NCBI GenBank assembly: GCA_035759745.1 | Contig: DASTUF010000041.1 | Span: 1 to 64,000 of the forward strand | Length of the DNA: 64,000 nucleotides | DNA from: CAMLHP01 sp035759745 | Lineage (GTDB): Bacteria > Gemmatimonadota > Gemmatimonadetes > Gemmatimonadales > GWC2-71-9 | Reading direction: 5' to 3' | In this document: piece after piece, positions 7,745 through 16,376 of the stretch | Position numbering within the stretch: position 1 is the stretch's first letter | Layout of the letters: the number at the start of each line of letters is the position of its first letter | The notes under the pieces: generated by a model | The model's input: only the letters and a program-made list of their open reading frames with translations | The model's database searches: none | What the model was told of the DNA's origin: nothing | Program-made: the position numbers and the translations under genes

Positions 7745-8203
7745 TCAGCCGGCCATCACGCCGAGGCCTCGCGCCATCGCGGCCGCGAGTCCCACCATGA
7801 GCAGCACCAGGAGCAGCTGGACATCGCTGATGATGGCGAGGCGACTGGCGGCGGATGTGTCGGGTGCGGCGCCGCCCGCCAGGCTCTTGCGCCACTTGAC
7901 CAGCGCAATCACGGCGATCACCTCCAGCACCAGCAACACCGCCAGCAGTCCCATCTTGGCGAGGAACAGATGGTTGTGGAAGTAGTACGAGGTGTCCTTC
8001 TCGGTGCCCATGAACAAGCGGGCGAGGCCGGTGCTGATCCAGAGGAAGCCGGCGAGACCCCACCAGGAATCCGCCCTGAGCACCCGGCGGACTCCATCGG
8101 CATCCAGCGGTTTGCGAAACCCGCGCGCACGGGCGTACACGGCACCCATTCCCACGCCGAGCGCGAGCAGGTGCAGGATGGCGAGAATCAGGCGAATTGT
8201 CAT
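7745..8203 (-). CDS. DUF2214 family membrane protein
   Basis: The 152-residue product starts at ATG 8203 (MTIRLILAILHLLALGVGMG) and has four transmembrane helices: residues 3-24, 48-66, about 80-103, and 124-150. The first helix motif LHLLALGVGMGAVYAR and the WWGLAGFLWISTGLARLF block match DUF2214 inner-membrane proteins. Some relatives resemble heme-copper-associated or CopD-like proteins, but the sequence here gives no substrate. Gap to the PLP decarboxylase upstream is eight bases and to the GNAT gene five bases, so it is translated from a polycistronic message. Confidence 0.85.
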   Translation of the reverse strand: MTIRLILAILHLLALGVGMGAVYARARGFRKPLDADGVRRVLRADSWWGLAGFLWISTGLARLFMGTEKDTSYYFHNHLFLAKMGLLAVLLVLEVIAVIALVKWRKSLAGGAAPDTSAASRLAIISDVQLLLVLLMVGLAAAMARGLGVMAG

Positions 8204-8211
8204 GCTGGATA

Positions 8212-9708
8212 TTAATCAGGGGTGGCTGGCAGGCCGCGCGCTGACGCATTGCTCAGCAGGGCAACCTGCTCCTGCAGCACCCGCAGCGCCAGGTCCACGG
8301 TCCGCAGGTGAGTGCGGAAGGAGAGGATCGCGAGCCGCATCGTGTAACGGCCGTCGAGCATCGTGGACGAGATGAACACTCGGCCGTCCCGCCGCACCGC
8401 GTCCACGATTCGCTGATTGAGCTCGTCGAGCCCCTGCGGATCCACGCCGGCCGGCGCCCACCGGAAGGTGACAACCGACAGGTCCGGCGCCGGTCCCACC
8501 TCGAACCCAAGTCCCTTCAGCTGCTCGGCGGCGTAGCGCGCCAGCCGCAGCTTTTCGTCGAGCGCGGCGCGAAATGGTGCGACACCGAGCACCACCAGCG
8601 GGAGCCACATGCGAAGCGCGCGGAAGTGCTTGGTCAGTTCTGGTGAGACTTCGGCTGGCGACAGGTCGGTCACATCGCGATTCGCGTCCTGCATGTAGTG
8701 GCCGGTATGGCCGTGGGTCCGGGCCAGCAGCCGCGCGTCTCTCGCCACCAGCATGCCGCAGCCATAGGGCAGGAAAAGCCCCTTGTGCGGATCGAGCACC
8801 ACCGAATCGGCTCTGGCAATGCCCGCCAGCGCGGTGCGTCCATGTTCGGTCAGCAGGAAAAAGCCGCCATAAGCTGCGTCCACATGCAACCAGCACCCTT
8901 CGCGTTGGGCCACCTCGGCAATCTGGTCGAGCGGATCGACCGCGCCGGCGTCGGTGGTGCCGGCCGCTGCGACGATCAGCCAGGGCCTGGCACCGCGCGC
9001 CCGGTCCTCGGCGATGGCGCGTCCCAGCGCGTCCGGGCGCATCCGGTGCCCCTCGTCCATCGGGACCAGATGCCGCTGCACCTCGCGCAACCCGACGAGA
9101 TCCAGCGCCTTCTCCACGCTGTGGTGCGCCTGCGAAGTGAGGTACACCACCGTCGCGGCGTAGTCCGCGCCAAGGAGCCCGTGCGCATCACGCGCTGTCG
9201 CGAGGGCGGAGAGGTTCGCGATGCTGCCGCCCGACAGGATCGAGCCGCCAGCCTCCGGGCCGAATCCGATCAGGTCGGCGGTCCAGCGCACCAGCATGTT
9301 CTCCATCTGCACTGCGCCGGGCCCGACGAAGAACACGCTGGCGTACTTGTTGGTCACCGCCGCGAGGTAGTCGGCCAGTGACGAGTGGTAAATGCCCCCG
9401 CCGGGGATGTACCCCAGGTGACCGCCCGACGCGGGGTTGAGTCCCGGTGCGATCACTTCCCGTTCCAGCAACGCGATCGCCTTTTCCAGCGGGATGCCTC
9501 GCTCCGCCACCGGAAGGTCCAGCAGCCCTGACGCGTTCTCCTCCGGCTCCTCCCACGCCTTCGCGGTGCCGATGCGCCGCAGAAATCGCTCGCCCGAGGC
9601 GGCAATTGCGTTGCGAAGTGCCTTGCGCCTGGACGTGCCCGGTTCCAGCGCGCGGGCGGCACGTTCGAGGGCGAGGATGTCGGCGCGCGATGGCTCGCTC
9701 ACAGACAC
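8212..9708 (-). CDS. PLP-dependent group II decarboxylase
   Basis: The 498-residue enzyme has the group II decarboxylase fold (DOPA/glutamate/diaminobutyrate decarboxylase relatives). Visible markers are LNPASGGHLGYIPGGGIYHS near residue 90, GSILSGGSIANLSALATAR (cofactor phosphate loop), WLHVDAAYGG (the Asp that contacts the pyridine ring) and DPHKGLFLPYG, whose Lys forms the Schiff base. The natural substrate, an amino acid, cannot be read from sequence. The start is GTG 9708, overlapping the sialidase end by 10 bp, which implies translational coupling. Its place after a sialidase and before DUF2214 does not suggest a known pathway. Confidence 0.9.
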   Translation of the reverse strand: MSVSEPSRADILALERAARALEPGTSRRKALRNAIAASGERFLRRIGTAKAWEEPEENASGLLDLPVAERGIPLEKAIALLEREVIAPGLNPASGGHLGYIPGGGIYHSSLADYLAAVTNKYASVFFVGPGAVQMENMLVRWTADLIGFGPEAGGSILSGGSIANLSALATARDAHGLLGADYAATVVYLTSQAHHSVEKALDLVGLREVQRHLVPMDEGHRMRPDALGRAIAEDRARGARPWLIVAAAGTTDAGAVDPLDQIAEVAQREGCWLHVDAAYGGFFLLTEHGRTALAGIARADSVVLDPHKGLFLPYGCGMLVARDARLLARTHGHTGHYMQDANRDVTDLSPAEVSPELTKHFRALRMWLPLVVLGVAPFRAALDEKLRLARYAAEQLKGLGFEVGPAPDLSVVTFRWAPAGVDPQGLDELNQRIVDAVRRDGRVFISSTMLDGRYTMRLAILSFRTHLRTVDLALRVLQEQVALLSNASARGLPATPD

Positions 9709-10811
9709 TCATCCGGCCAGGCAGGCGTGAACCGCGCGAAGGTGATCGCCTCGTACTCGCCCCGCTCATACAGGATGCCGACGTCGCCGCCGGGCAACGC
9801 CACCAGGGTGGAGTAGCCGGCGGGGCCTGATTCAATAACCCGACCGGGCAACCAGGTCTCGCCATCATCGCACGACAGTTGCACCACAAGGTTCCTGCGT
9901 TCGGTGGGATGCGCCGTATGGCTGATCAGCAGGCGACCCGCATCAGTTCGAATGATGGCGCCGTTGTTCGCCGGATCCACCAGCTGACTGTCGGCGCGGA
10001 GGCCAGCATAGTGAATGCCGCCATCATCGGACCACGCGACCAATCGGTGAGGTTTCGCCCGGCTGTTGAGCATCACCCGTCTGTCGGAAAGTTCCACCGT
10101 CTTGTTCTCATCCATTCCGGGCCCCGTCAACGCGCCCATCTGCCACGTAACACCGTGGTCATCGCTGTAGGCGCTGCCGGCAAAATTCTTCCCGTCGTGG
10201 CGGATGACGTACTGCTGCAGCAGGCGGCCCGCATGCGCGCCGTGCTGGAGCTGGATCCCCTGCCCCGACGCGGCGAATATGCCACCCCATGCAGGATCCT
10301 TGATGGCCGCGGTGATGCGTCGGTGGATCCAGGTCACGCCGTCATCGTCCGACCAGCTGAGATCCGCCTGCAGGACATCGGGGTCGTCCTCACGGTTGCC
10401 GGCGGCCGATCCGCCGAAACCCTGCCGCATGGATGCAACGTGAAAGAGGAAAATGCGTCCGGTGACGCGATCGACCAGGAGACTCGGATCACCGTAGCCC
10501 GCCGGTGCCGGACCGGCCCGCACCACCTGGCGCGGCAGCCAGGTGCGGCCGCCGTCCGTGCTCCGACGTACCAACAGCGCGATTGGGCCGGGAACATCCG
10601 CCATTGACGGACGGCCGTCATACGCGGCGATAAGGGTGCCGGCGTTGCTCAGCGTGAGGGCCGGAATCCGATATACCGGATAATCAACACCGCTTCGTTC
10701 GATATCGAGCTGGACGTACGCGGGAGCAGGCAGCGGCCGCGACAGTACACCGGTGCAGCCGGATGCCGCGAGCACTCCGGCCATCGCGCACGACAGCAGG
10801 CGACCATGCAT
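9699..10811 (-). CDS. Lipoprotein exo-sialidase (BNR/Asp-box)
   Basis: The 370-residue protein from ATG 10811 begins MHGRLLSCAMAGVLAASGC, a lipoprotein signal. The mature enzyme shows the sialidase RIP motif (YRIPALTLS) and at least four Asp boxes: STDGGRTW, SDDDGVTW, SDDHGVTW and CDDGETW, which mark blades of a six-bladed propeller. Exo-sialidases of this type remove terminal sialic acid from glycans; the trans-sialidase or KDN-specific alternatives cannot be excluded. Anchoring in the envelope points to use of external glycans. It is ten bases downstream of a DinB gene and overlaps the PLP decarboxylase. Confidence 0.88.
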   Translation of the reverse strand: MHGRLLSCAMAGVLAASGCTGVLSRPLPAPAYVQLDIERSGVDYPVYRIPALTLSNAGTLIAAYDGRPSMADVPGPIALLVRRSTDGGRTWLPRQVVRAGPAPAGYGDPSLLVDRVTGRIFLFHVASMRQGFGGSAAGNREDDPDVLQADLSWSDDDGVTWIHRRITAAIKDPAWGGIFAASGQGIQLQHGAHAGRLLQQYVIRHDGKNFAGSAYSDDHGVTWQMGALTGPGMDENKTVELSDRRVMLNSRAKPHRLVAWSDDGGIHYAGLRADSQLVDPANNGAIIRTDAGRLLISHTAHPTERRNLVVQLSCDDGETWLPGRVIESGPAGYSTLVALPGGDVGILYERGEYEAITFARFTPAWPDECL

Positions 10812-10821
10812 GTCCGGCACG

Positions 10822-11322
10822 CTATTTCGGCCGCTCGGGCCAGTGCTTGTCGGGGCTGGCTGGCGGTGCCTGCTCGGTGCCCAGGCGGGCGCTGTCGATT
10901 CGGGCATGAATGAAGTTCTCGGGCGGGACCGGGGCGTCGGCCAGCCGCCGGAGCATGGCCAGCTGGCCCACGTGAGTCATCGCGTCGGCGAACGGCCCCT
11001 GCAGCAACTGCTCCGGCGAGAGCTCCGTGAACTCGGCTGCTTCCAGCTCGGCGCCGACTTCCTGCAGCAGCTGATGAAACCGTTCGACCTCGGCCTCGAA
11101 CGTGGGCAGCGGTTCCGGATGCATCGGATACGACCCGCCCCGAAAGAAGGTGCAGGTGTAGCCCATGAGGCTGGCCATGTGACGCACCAGCTCGACCGGC
11201 GTGCGTGCCTGATGGCCGGCACTGAAATCGGGATAGTGGGCCGGGGCACCGCGAACGGCTTTCTGGAAGCGATAGGCAATAGCTGCCAGGAAATGCCGGA
11301 GCAGCTCGCGGTCCCGGTCCAT
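10822..11322 (-). CDS. DinB-family protein
   Basis: The 166-residue cytosolic protein from ATG 11322 (MDRDRELLRHFLAAIAYRFQ) shows the DinB four-helix pattern with FSAGHQARTPVELVRHMASL and later FADAMTHVGQLAMLRRL, which supply the spaced His residues. TTG 11343 would add seven residues but has no better ribosome site. Substrate unknown; family members include mycothiol- or bacillithiol-dependent enzymes. It stands 42 bp after the kinase stop and ten bases before the sialidase, so it connects the two halves of the long minus-strand run. It is the third DinB-like gene in this window. Confidence 0.85.
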   Translation of the reverse strand: MDRDRELLRHFLAAIAYRFQKAVRGAPAHYPDFSAGHQARTPVELVRHMASLMGYTCTFFRGGSYPMHPEPLPTFEAEVERFHQLLQEVGAELEAAEFTELSPEQLLQGPFADAMTHVGQLAMLRRLADAPVPPENFIHARIDSARLGTEQAPPASPDKHWPERPK

Positions 11323-11364
11323 TTGGGCTTTCTTAGGAGTCAATCACCTACCCCGTTCCCGCAA

Positions 11365-13626
11365 CTAGTCCAATCGCATGGTGCGAAGCCACTTGCTGAA
11401 TCGCGGGTCACCGCGCAGTGGATCGAGCATCGGCTCCACCCGCAGGTATGCCAGCCAGCCCCGCCGCTCGGCGTGCGCCCGGCCAATCCATTCGAACGCT
11501 TCGTCGTGGTCGCCGAGGCCGATCGCCAGCCGTGCGAAGTCGACCGGAGACACATACGAGTTCTGCGCGATCTGTTTCAGCCGCACCATTCGCGCTTCGG
11601 CCTCCGCCATGTTGCCCCGGCGCGCGGCCAGCCGGCCCAGCGACGCATATGCGTGATAGTTGGCGACGGTGAGCGCTTCCGATTCGCGCAGCACGCGCTC
11701 GGACTCGTTGAATTGCCCCAGCTCCATCAGCGACACGCCCAGGGCCCAGAGGGTCTCGTCCTGCCCCGGGTTGAGCTGCACTGCATAGCGAAGCTGCGCT
11801 ACCGACTCCTCCCAGCGGCGGGCGTACTGGAGCAGCCAGCCGACGGAACGCCGGATCGACATGCTGGTAGGGTCGAGTTCCTGGGCCAGCCGCGATTCGC
11901 TGATCGCCTCGTCGATCCGTCCCATGGCCATGAGGTACCATGCGTGCCACTGGCGGGCTGAGGCGTAGCGGGGATTGAGCTCTATGGCACGAGCGAACTG
12001 CCGCCCCGCGGCCTCCCAGTCCCAGTCATGGATGAACGTGACCCAGGCCAGCGAGGTGTGCGCTTCAGCCAGGCTGTCATCCAGCGCCAGGGCCCGGAGT
12101 GCCTCCTCCTTCGCGCGGCGCAATCCTTCGGTGACCGGCGCTCCGCGATAGTCCACTTCCAGCGCGTAACTGTCGGACAAGCCGGTGTAGGCGAGGGCGT
12201 AATCCGGATCGCGCGCAATGGCGGCCTCGAAGTGCCGGATCGCTTCAGCCGTGCCTTCCGGGGTCCGCTTGTTCCACGCGAACCGGCCCATCAGGTAGAG
12301 GTTGTACGCGTCGACATCGTCGGTGTAGCGCTTCGGCACCGGATCCGTCAGCTCGCCAAGGAACCGGATTCGCAGCACCGCGACGATCGTGCGCGCCAGC
12401 TCCTCCTCCAGCGCAAAGATGTCGCCCATCTCGCGATCGAACCGCTCGGACCAGACCAGCCGCCCGTCGTGGACGTCGGTCAGCTGCACCGTGATGCGGA
12501 GGCGCCCCCCGGCCCGGCGCACCGATCCGTCGAGCACGCTCTCCACGCCCAGCCGGGCCCCGATCACCCGCCCGCCTTCGGTGCTGCCCTTGAACGGAAA
12601 GACCGCCGTCCGGGGCGCCACCTGCAGCCGGCCGATGTTCGCCAGGGCGTTGATCAGTTCCTCCGTGATGCCATCGCTCAGGTACTCGGTGTCGGACTCC
12701 GCACTGGCGTTCACGAAGGGCAGCACCGCCAGCGAGCGGATGTCGGGAGGCGCGCTCGCCAGCGGCGAGGTCGGGGCAGCCAGGGCCTCGGCCAGCTCCG
12801 CGGCGGTGGCAAAGCGGTCGGCAGGATTCTTCGCCAGGGCCCGGAGTACGGCGCGCTCCACCGACGGCGGCACCGTGGGCCGCGTCGCGCGCAGCGGTGC
12901 CACGGCATCGGCCAGGTGGCGATAGGTCACCGGCCGGACGCTGGGGCCGGCGAATGGAGGAGCGCCGGCCAGCATCTCGTAGAGCACGCAGCCCAGCGCG
13001 TAAATGTCGCTCCGCCCGTCCAGGTCGCGCTCGGCGCCGATCTGCTCCGGGCTCATGTAGGCCGGCGTTCCCATCGCGAGGCCCCGCTCGGTCACGTTAT
13101 CGCTGGCCGCCTCGGTGATCGCCCGGGCGATGCCGAAGTCGGCGACCACCGCCTGCCCTTCATGCAGCAGGATGTTCTCCGGCTTGATGTCGCGATGCAC
13201 CACGTTCTGGCGGTGGGCGTAGTCCAGCGCCCGTGCCACCGCGATGCCGATCCGGACGGCCTGGTCGGTCGGAAGCCGCTGCTCGCGCTGCAGCCGCGCG
13301 CGCAGTGATTCGCCCCGGACGTAGGGCATCACGAACCAGAGAGTGCCGTCGATTTCGCCGGAATCGTGCAGCGGCAGGATGGAGGGATGGCTGAGCTGGG
13401 CGGCGATGCGGATCTCCCGCAGGAAGCGGGTCGTCTCGCCACCACCATGAATCAGGTCGGGGCGGAGCATCTTGAGCGCCACCTGGCGCTGGTGCTTGAG
13501 GTCTTCGGCCAGGTACACCGTGGCCATCCCGCCGTGACCCAGCTCCTCCCCGATCCGGTAACGGTCGGTCAGGGACGTGCGCAGCCGCTCCAGGCTGGTG
13601 CTGGTGTCGTGCAGGGTCGGACTCAA
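11365..13626 (-). CDS. Ser/Thr protein kinase with TolB-like domain and TPR repeats
   Basis: The 753-residue protein has a complete eukaryotic-type kinase domain: Gly loop GHGGMATV (31-38), ATP Lys at 52, HRDIKPEN (144-151), DFG (163-165) and GTPAYMSPEQ. A TolB-like N-terminal domain follows (LAVLPFVNASAE, then LITEEL-type helices, about 295-430), and the rest is TPR repeats such as ALAYTGLSDSYALEVDYRG. No transmembrane segment separates them, so it is probably cytosolic. The start is TTG 13626, with GGAG eight bases upstream, 13 bp after the phosphatase stop; ATG 13710 lies inside that gene and is unlikely. Targets unknown. Confidence 0.9.
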   Translation of the reverse strand: MSPTLHDTSTSLERLRTSLTDRYRIGEELGHGGMATVYLAEDLKHQRQVALKMLRPDLIHGGGETTRFLREIRIAAQLSHPSILPLHDSGEIDGTLWFVMPYVRGESLRARLQREQRLPTDQAVRIGIAVARALDYAHRQNVVHRDIKPENILLHEGQAVVADFGIARAITEAASDNVTERGLAMGTPAYMSPEQIGAERDLDGRSDIYALGCVLYEMLAGAPPFAGPSVRPVTYRHLADAVAPLRATRPTVPPSVERAVLRALAKNPADRFATAAELAEALAAPTSPLASAPPDIRSLAVLPFVNASAESDTEYLSDGITEELINALANIGRLQVAPRTAVFPFKGSTEGGRVIGARLGVESVLDGSVRRAGGRLRITVQLTDVHDGRLVWSERFDREMGDIFALEEELARTIVAVLRIRFLGELTDPVPKRYTDDVDAYNLYLMGRFAWNKRTPEGTAEAIRHFEAAIARDPDYALAYTGLSDSYALEVDYRGAPVTEGLRRAKEEALRALALDDSLAEAHTSLAWVTFIHDWDWEAAGRQFARAIELNPRYASARQWHAWYLMAMGRIDEAISESRLAQELDPTSMSIRRSVGWLLQYARRWEESVAQLRYAVQLNPGQDETLWALGVSLMELGQFNESERVLRESEALTVANYHAYASLGRLAARRGNMAEAEARMVRLKQIAQNSYVSPVDFARLAIGLGDHDEAFEWIGRAHAERRGWLAYLRVEPMLDPLRGDPRFSKWLRTMRLD

Positions 13627-13639
13627 CGCGGCGCTCCGA

Positions 13640-14221
13640 TCAGCCTCCCGGGCGCATGGATCCGTCGGGCGCGTGGCAGTGGTCGGCTCCGGGCGGGTCG
13701 GGCGCGCCATACCTCGCGCGCAGGAATCGCCACGGCGCATCCGGGGCCGGACGCTCGAGAACCAGCAGCGTGGAATACTCCAGCTCGCACAGGTCCGCCA
13801 GCGTCGGCCCACCCAGGGCGGCGACGATCGGAGCGAGGGTATTGCTATGGCCCACCACCAGCACGGCCGAGCCCGGGGCGAGCGCATTGATCGCGCGAGC
13901 CACATCCGCTGCGTGCGCCGGGACGCGGCCGCTACCATCGACGATCATCGGCTCGAGCGCAGTCTGCCCTGCGGTCGGCGCCGCTGTCTGGCGCGTGCGC
14001 GTGTACTGGGTGCTGATGATGGCATCGAGCCGCGTCCCCGCGAGCACCTTCGCCAGGTCGGTTGCGCGCCGCTGGCCCACGGGTGTGAGGCTCGCGGTGT
14101 CGGTCAGGCCACTCTTCTCCGCGTGGCGCGCCAGCACGACGTAGCCTGCCTGGGCGTGCGCGACTTCAGCACCCGGGGCCAGGAGCAGCAGCGACAGCAT
14201 CCAGCGAAGGACGGACTTCAT
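13640..14221 (-). CDS. Exported histidine phosphatase superfamily protein
   Basis: This 193-residue protein starts at ATG 14221 with MKSVLRWMLSLLLLAPGAEVA, a signal peptide, so it acts outside the cytoplasm. The phosphohistidine motif is ARHAEK, and the second conserved His comes in VVGHSNTLAPIVAALGG, as in SixA-like or phosphoglycerate-mutase-like phosphatases. The RTRQTAAPTA block supplies the conserved Arg. The physiological substrate is unknown. The start overlaps the HD-hydrolase stop (ATGA), and the kinase gene follows after 13 bp. A phosphatase beside a kinase is suggestive, but this one is exported while the kinase appears cytosolic. Confidence 0.87.
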   Translation of the reverse strand: MKSVLRWMLSLLLLAPGAEVAHAQAGYVVLARHAEKSGLTDTASLTPVGQRRATDLAKVLAGTRLDAIISTQYTRTRQTAAPTAGQTALEPMIVDGSGRVPAHAADVARAINALAPGSAVLVVGHSNTLAPIVAALGGPTLADLCELEYSTLLVLERPAPDAPWRFLRARYGAPDPPGADHCHAPDGSMRPGG

Positions 14222-14784
14222 GGACGTGACTCCTGGGCGAGGCGCGACGTTTCCCGGTCCAGCCGAGCACGAAGCGCCGCCAGCAACGGGTCTGCCGACG
14301 TGAACCGCTGGCCGTACTCCAGATTGAACGCGTAGTCGAAATGCTCGGGATTCATTCCCTGGGTGTGCTGCAGGATGGTTTCCAGCTTGTCGAGACCCTT
14401 GGCGGCGCGCGCCTCAGGCGACTCGGCCGCTTCGTACTCGTCCCACAACCCGACGATCTCGAGCCGCTGCCGTTCCGGCAAGGGCGCCACCAGGGCCAGC
14501 AGATCGGCGCGTTCGGCGTCAAACTTTCCGCCCGGGACCTGTTCCGGCGCGGGAATGTCGCCCCGGAGCGTTTCGCCCAGGTCGTGTATGAGACACATCC
14601 GGAGCAGCCGGCCCAGATCGACCTCGGGATCGTCTGCATAGCACACCATCGCCATCAGGCAGAGACGCCAGGTGTGCTCGGCCACACTCTCGCGCCGGCC
14701 AGCCGATGTCCAGGCACTCCGGGTGGCCGACTTGAGCCCTTCGGCGGCCCTCAGAAAATCGAGAATGCCGTCGAGGTCGTTCAA
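14218..14784 (-). CDS. HD-domain hydrolase (YfbR/HDDC2-like)
   Basis: The 188-residue protein has the HD metal-binding series: SVAEHTWRLCLMAM (first His), CLIHDLGE (the HD pair) and a distal Asp in the KGLDKLETIL helix. This pattern matches the YfbR/HDDC2 group of 5'-deoxynucleotidases, which dephosphorylate dNMPs. The substrate class is inferred. The start is TTG 14784, whose last two bases overlap the methyltransferase stop (TTGA), which preserves the LNDLDGILDFLR helix at the N-terminus; an alternative upstream start would run through low-complexity sequence. It is followed by the phosphatase with an ATGA overlap. Confidence 0.85.
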   Translation of the reverse strand: MNDLDGILDFLRAAEGLKSATRSAWTSAGRRESVAEHTWRLCLMAMVCYADDPEVDLGRLLRMCLIHDLGETLRGDIPAPEQVPGGKFDAERADLLALVAPLPERQRLEIVGLWDEYEAAESPEARAAKGLDKLETILQHTQGMNPEHFDYAFNLEYGQRFTSADPLLAALRARLDRETSRLAQESRP

Positions 14785-15485
14785 GCGCGAACGATGTGCA
14801 GGCGAGACTCGCCCTCGAACCGGAAATCGGGCATGATGCGTTCGAAGTACTGGTCCACCGCCCGCCGGCATCCCGACCACGTGTGGTAGTCGTCGATCAC
14901 CAGCCTGCCGCCCCGCACCAGCCGGGGCACGATCCGCTGGAGGCAGGTCATCACCGACTCGTACCAGTCCCCATCCAGGTGCGCCAGGGCCACGGGACCC
15001 GCGGGCTTGAGCGTATCCTGGAACAACCCCTCCACCAGCTCGACGTGGTTCTCCTCGATCGGATAACCGAGCCGCTGAAAGTTGCCGGTCACGCGTTGGC
15101 GGAGGTCCTCCTCATATCCGTAATAGCGGCCCCCATCGATGCCGTCCGATTGCCCGCTCTGTATCACCTCGTAACGCCGGTGCACGTCCTCGCCATCGAG
15201 CTCCGACGGCGGCGGGATCATGCCGAAGACATCAAAAACGTGCATCGCGCGGTCTGGTGACTTGGCTGCGGCCATGACGATGGCAGAGCCTCCGAGGGCG
15301 CATCCAGCCTCGATCAATATCCCTTCAAGCCCGGCCTCCTCGATCCACCGGACTTCCCGTTGCAGCTCCGTGAGCGCCTCCACGTTGAGGTAGGTCAGCC
15401 CCTCGGCGCGCACTTTCCGTACGATGGCTGGAACTCGGGGCCTTCCGGCCAGCGCCCGCGCCCACTCGCGCAATGTGCCTCGCAT
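14781..15485 (-). CDS. TylF/MycF-type O-methyltransferase
   Basis: The 234-residue protein matches the TylF/MycF (macrocin O-methyltransferase) family. A glycine-rich SAM motif GILIEAGCALGGSAIV sits near residue 55-70, VFDVFGMIPPP follows, and HLDGDWYESVMTCL with VIDDYHTW carries the acidic metal ligands used by these Mg-dependent enzymes. In antibiotic pathways they methylate sugar hydroxyls; elsewhere they serve glycan or lipid modification. Substrate unknown. ATG 15485 opens the minus-strand run, and the end overlaps the HD-hydrolase start by four bases. Confidence 0.88.
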   Translation of the reverse strand: MRGTLREWARALAGRPRVPAIVRKVRAEGLTYLNVEALTELQREVRWIEEAGLEGILIEAGCALGGSAIVMAAAKSPDRAMHVFDVFGMIPPPSELDGEDVHRRYEVIQSGQSDGIDGGRYYGYEEDLRQRVTGNFQRLGYPIEENHVELVEGLFQDTLKPAGPVALAHLDGDWYESVMTCLQRIVPRLVRGGRLVIDDYHTWSGCRRAVDQYFERIMPDFRFEGESRLHIVRA

Positions 15486-15563
15486 GTCAGCCCTCCTTCG
15501 CCCGGAATATCCCCGCAGGGGCGGGGCAGCGCCACCCGGAGCCGCCCCAGCCGCCTGGCGCAG

Positions 15564-15866
15564 TCAGCCGGATGACTCCTGGCCCGGTCGGCTGCGGGTG
15601 TTCAGCCAGTAGTAGAACGGCAGGCCGAAGCCCAGGCCTCCCAGCAACGAGAGGACGACGAACCACGTCCAGCGGATCGGGCCCGGCGGACGCTGGGCGA
15701 AGTGGACCGCAAGCAGCACCAGCAGAAGCATCGCCTCCAGCATGAATGCGAGGGCGAGCCGATTGGCCAGCATGGCACCGATTCCGTCAAACTCGGTAAC
15801 GAGCCATGCGACGAAGAGGCCGTTGGGCACCACCAACCCGAAGAGCGCTACCAGAAGAAGCCACAT
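15564..15866 (-). CDS. Small three-helix membrane protein
   Basis: The 100-residue product from ATG 15866 opens MWLLLVALFGLVVPNGLFVA and has three predicted transmembrane helices (about 3-22, 38-56 and 67-90) with short loops. The last loop and tail read FYYWLNTRSRPGQESSG. I recognise no family. It is downstream of the cupin gene on the same strand, with a 38-bp gap, so the two may be co-transcribed. The gap of 78 bp to the TylF-type gene holds nothing evident. Confidence 0.65.
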   Translation of the reverse strand: MWLLLVALFGLVVPNGLFVAWLVTEFDGIGAMLANRLALAFMLEAMLLLVLLAVHFAQRPPGPIRWTWFVVLSLLGGLGFGLPFYYWLNTRSRPGQESSG

Positions 15867-15904
15867 GGGATTGCCTTCCGCTCGAGGTCGATCAGGTCGC
15901 CGCG

Positions 15905-16288
15905 TCATTCCAGGCACACCGTCAGCAGCATCTCGGACTCCACCCGGGCCTCGACAGCATGGGGAACCCCCGGCTCCAGCACCACCATCATGCGTTCGCC
16001 CAGTTCGTGCCGAGCCCCGCCAGCGTCCACCGTGATGCTTCCCCGGAGGCACTCGATCAGCACCTGACCCGGCGCCTTGTGCTCCGGCAGGCGCCCGCCG
16101 GCCTCGAACGCGAACAGGACCAGGCGCAGCGGACCGCGGTGGATGAGACCCACCTGCCGGTGGCCGTCCCTGGCAGCATGAGGCTCGGACCTGAGGCGCT
16201 GGGCGAACGCGGGCAGGTCGAGCACTTCAGCCGGACCGGAGAGCCGGGTGGCAGGATGGGGGCGAAGTCGTTCGTCAGGTGACGTCAT
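15905..16288 (-). CDS. Cupin-domain protein
   Basis: The 127-residue protein starts at ATG 16288, which has GGGAG at a six-base spacing; the longer frame would run into the divergent phosphatidyltransferase gene. The cupin barrel is seen as LVLFAFEAGGRLPEHKAPGQ (first motif, with His) and LGERMMVVLEPGVPHAVEA (second motif, PGxPH). Metal-binding His residues are present in both. Cupins of this size are enzymes or small-molecule binders; no substrate can be assigned. It is divergent from the phosphatidyltransferase across an 88-bp spacer. Confidence 0.85.
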   Translation of the reverse strand: MTSPDERLRPHPATRLSGPAEVLDLPAFAQRLRSEPHAARDGHRQVGLIHRGPLRLVLFAFEAGGRLPEHKAPGQVLIECLRGSITVDAGGARHELGERMMVVLEPGVPHAVEARVESEMLLTVCLE

Positions 16289-16376
16289 GAAGATCTCCCG
16301 GAATCGCAGGAATGCCTGCCCGAAGTAGACACCGCCCGCTGGCGAGCGCAACTTCATGGCTCACCTGGAGGATACC

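Noticed and set aside
1..11322. Three DinB-like genes as an unusual expansion
   Set aside because: DinB/YfiT proteins are often numerous in environmental bacteria; without counts from the genome it is not informative.
13627..13710. ATG 13710 as start of the 11.4-kb kinase
   Set aside because: It would place about 28 residues inside the phosphatase gene; TTG 13626 has a GGAG motif and fits the domain start.
13640..14221. Phosphatase as the partner that dephosphorylates the adjacent kinase
   Set aside because: It carries a signal peptide and so is outside the cytoplasm, whereas the kinase has no membrane segment; an operon link does not make them a pair.
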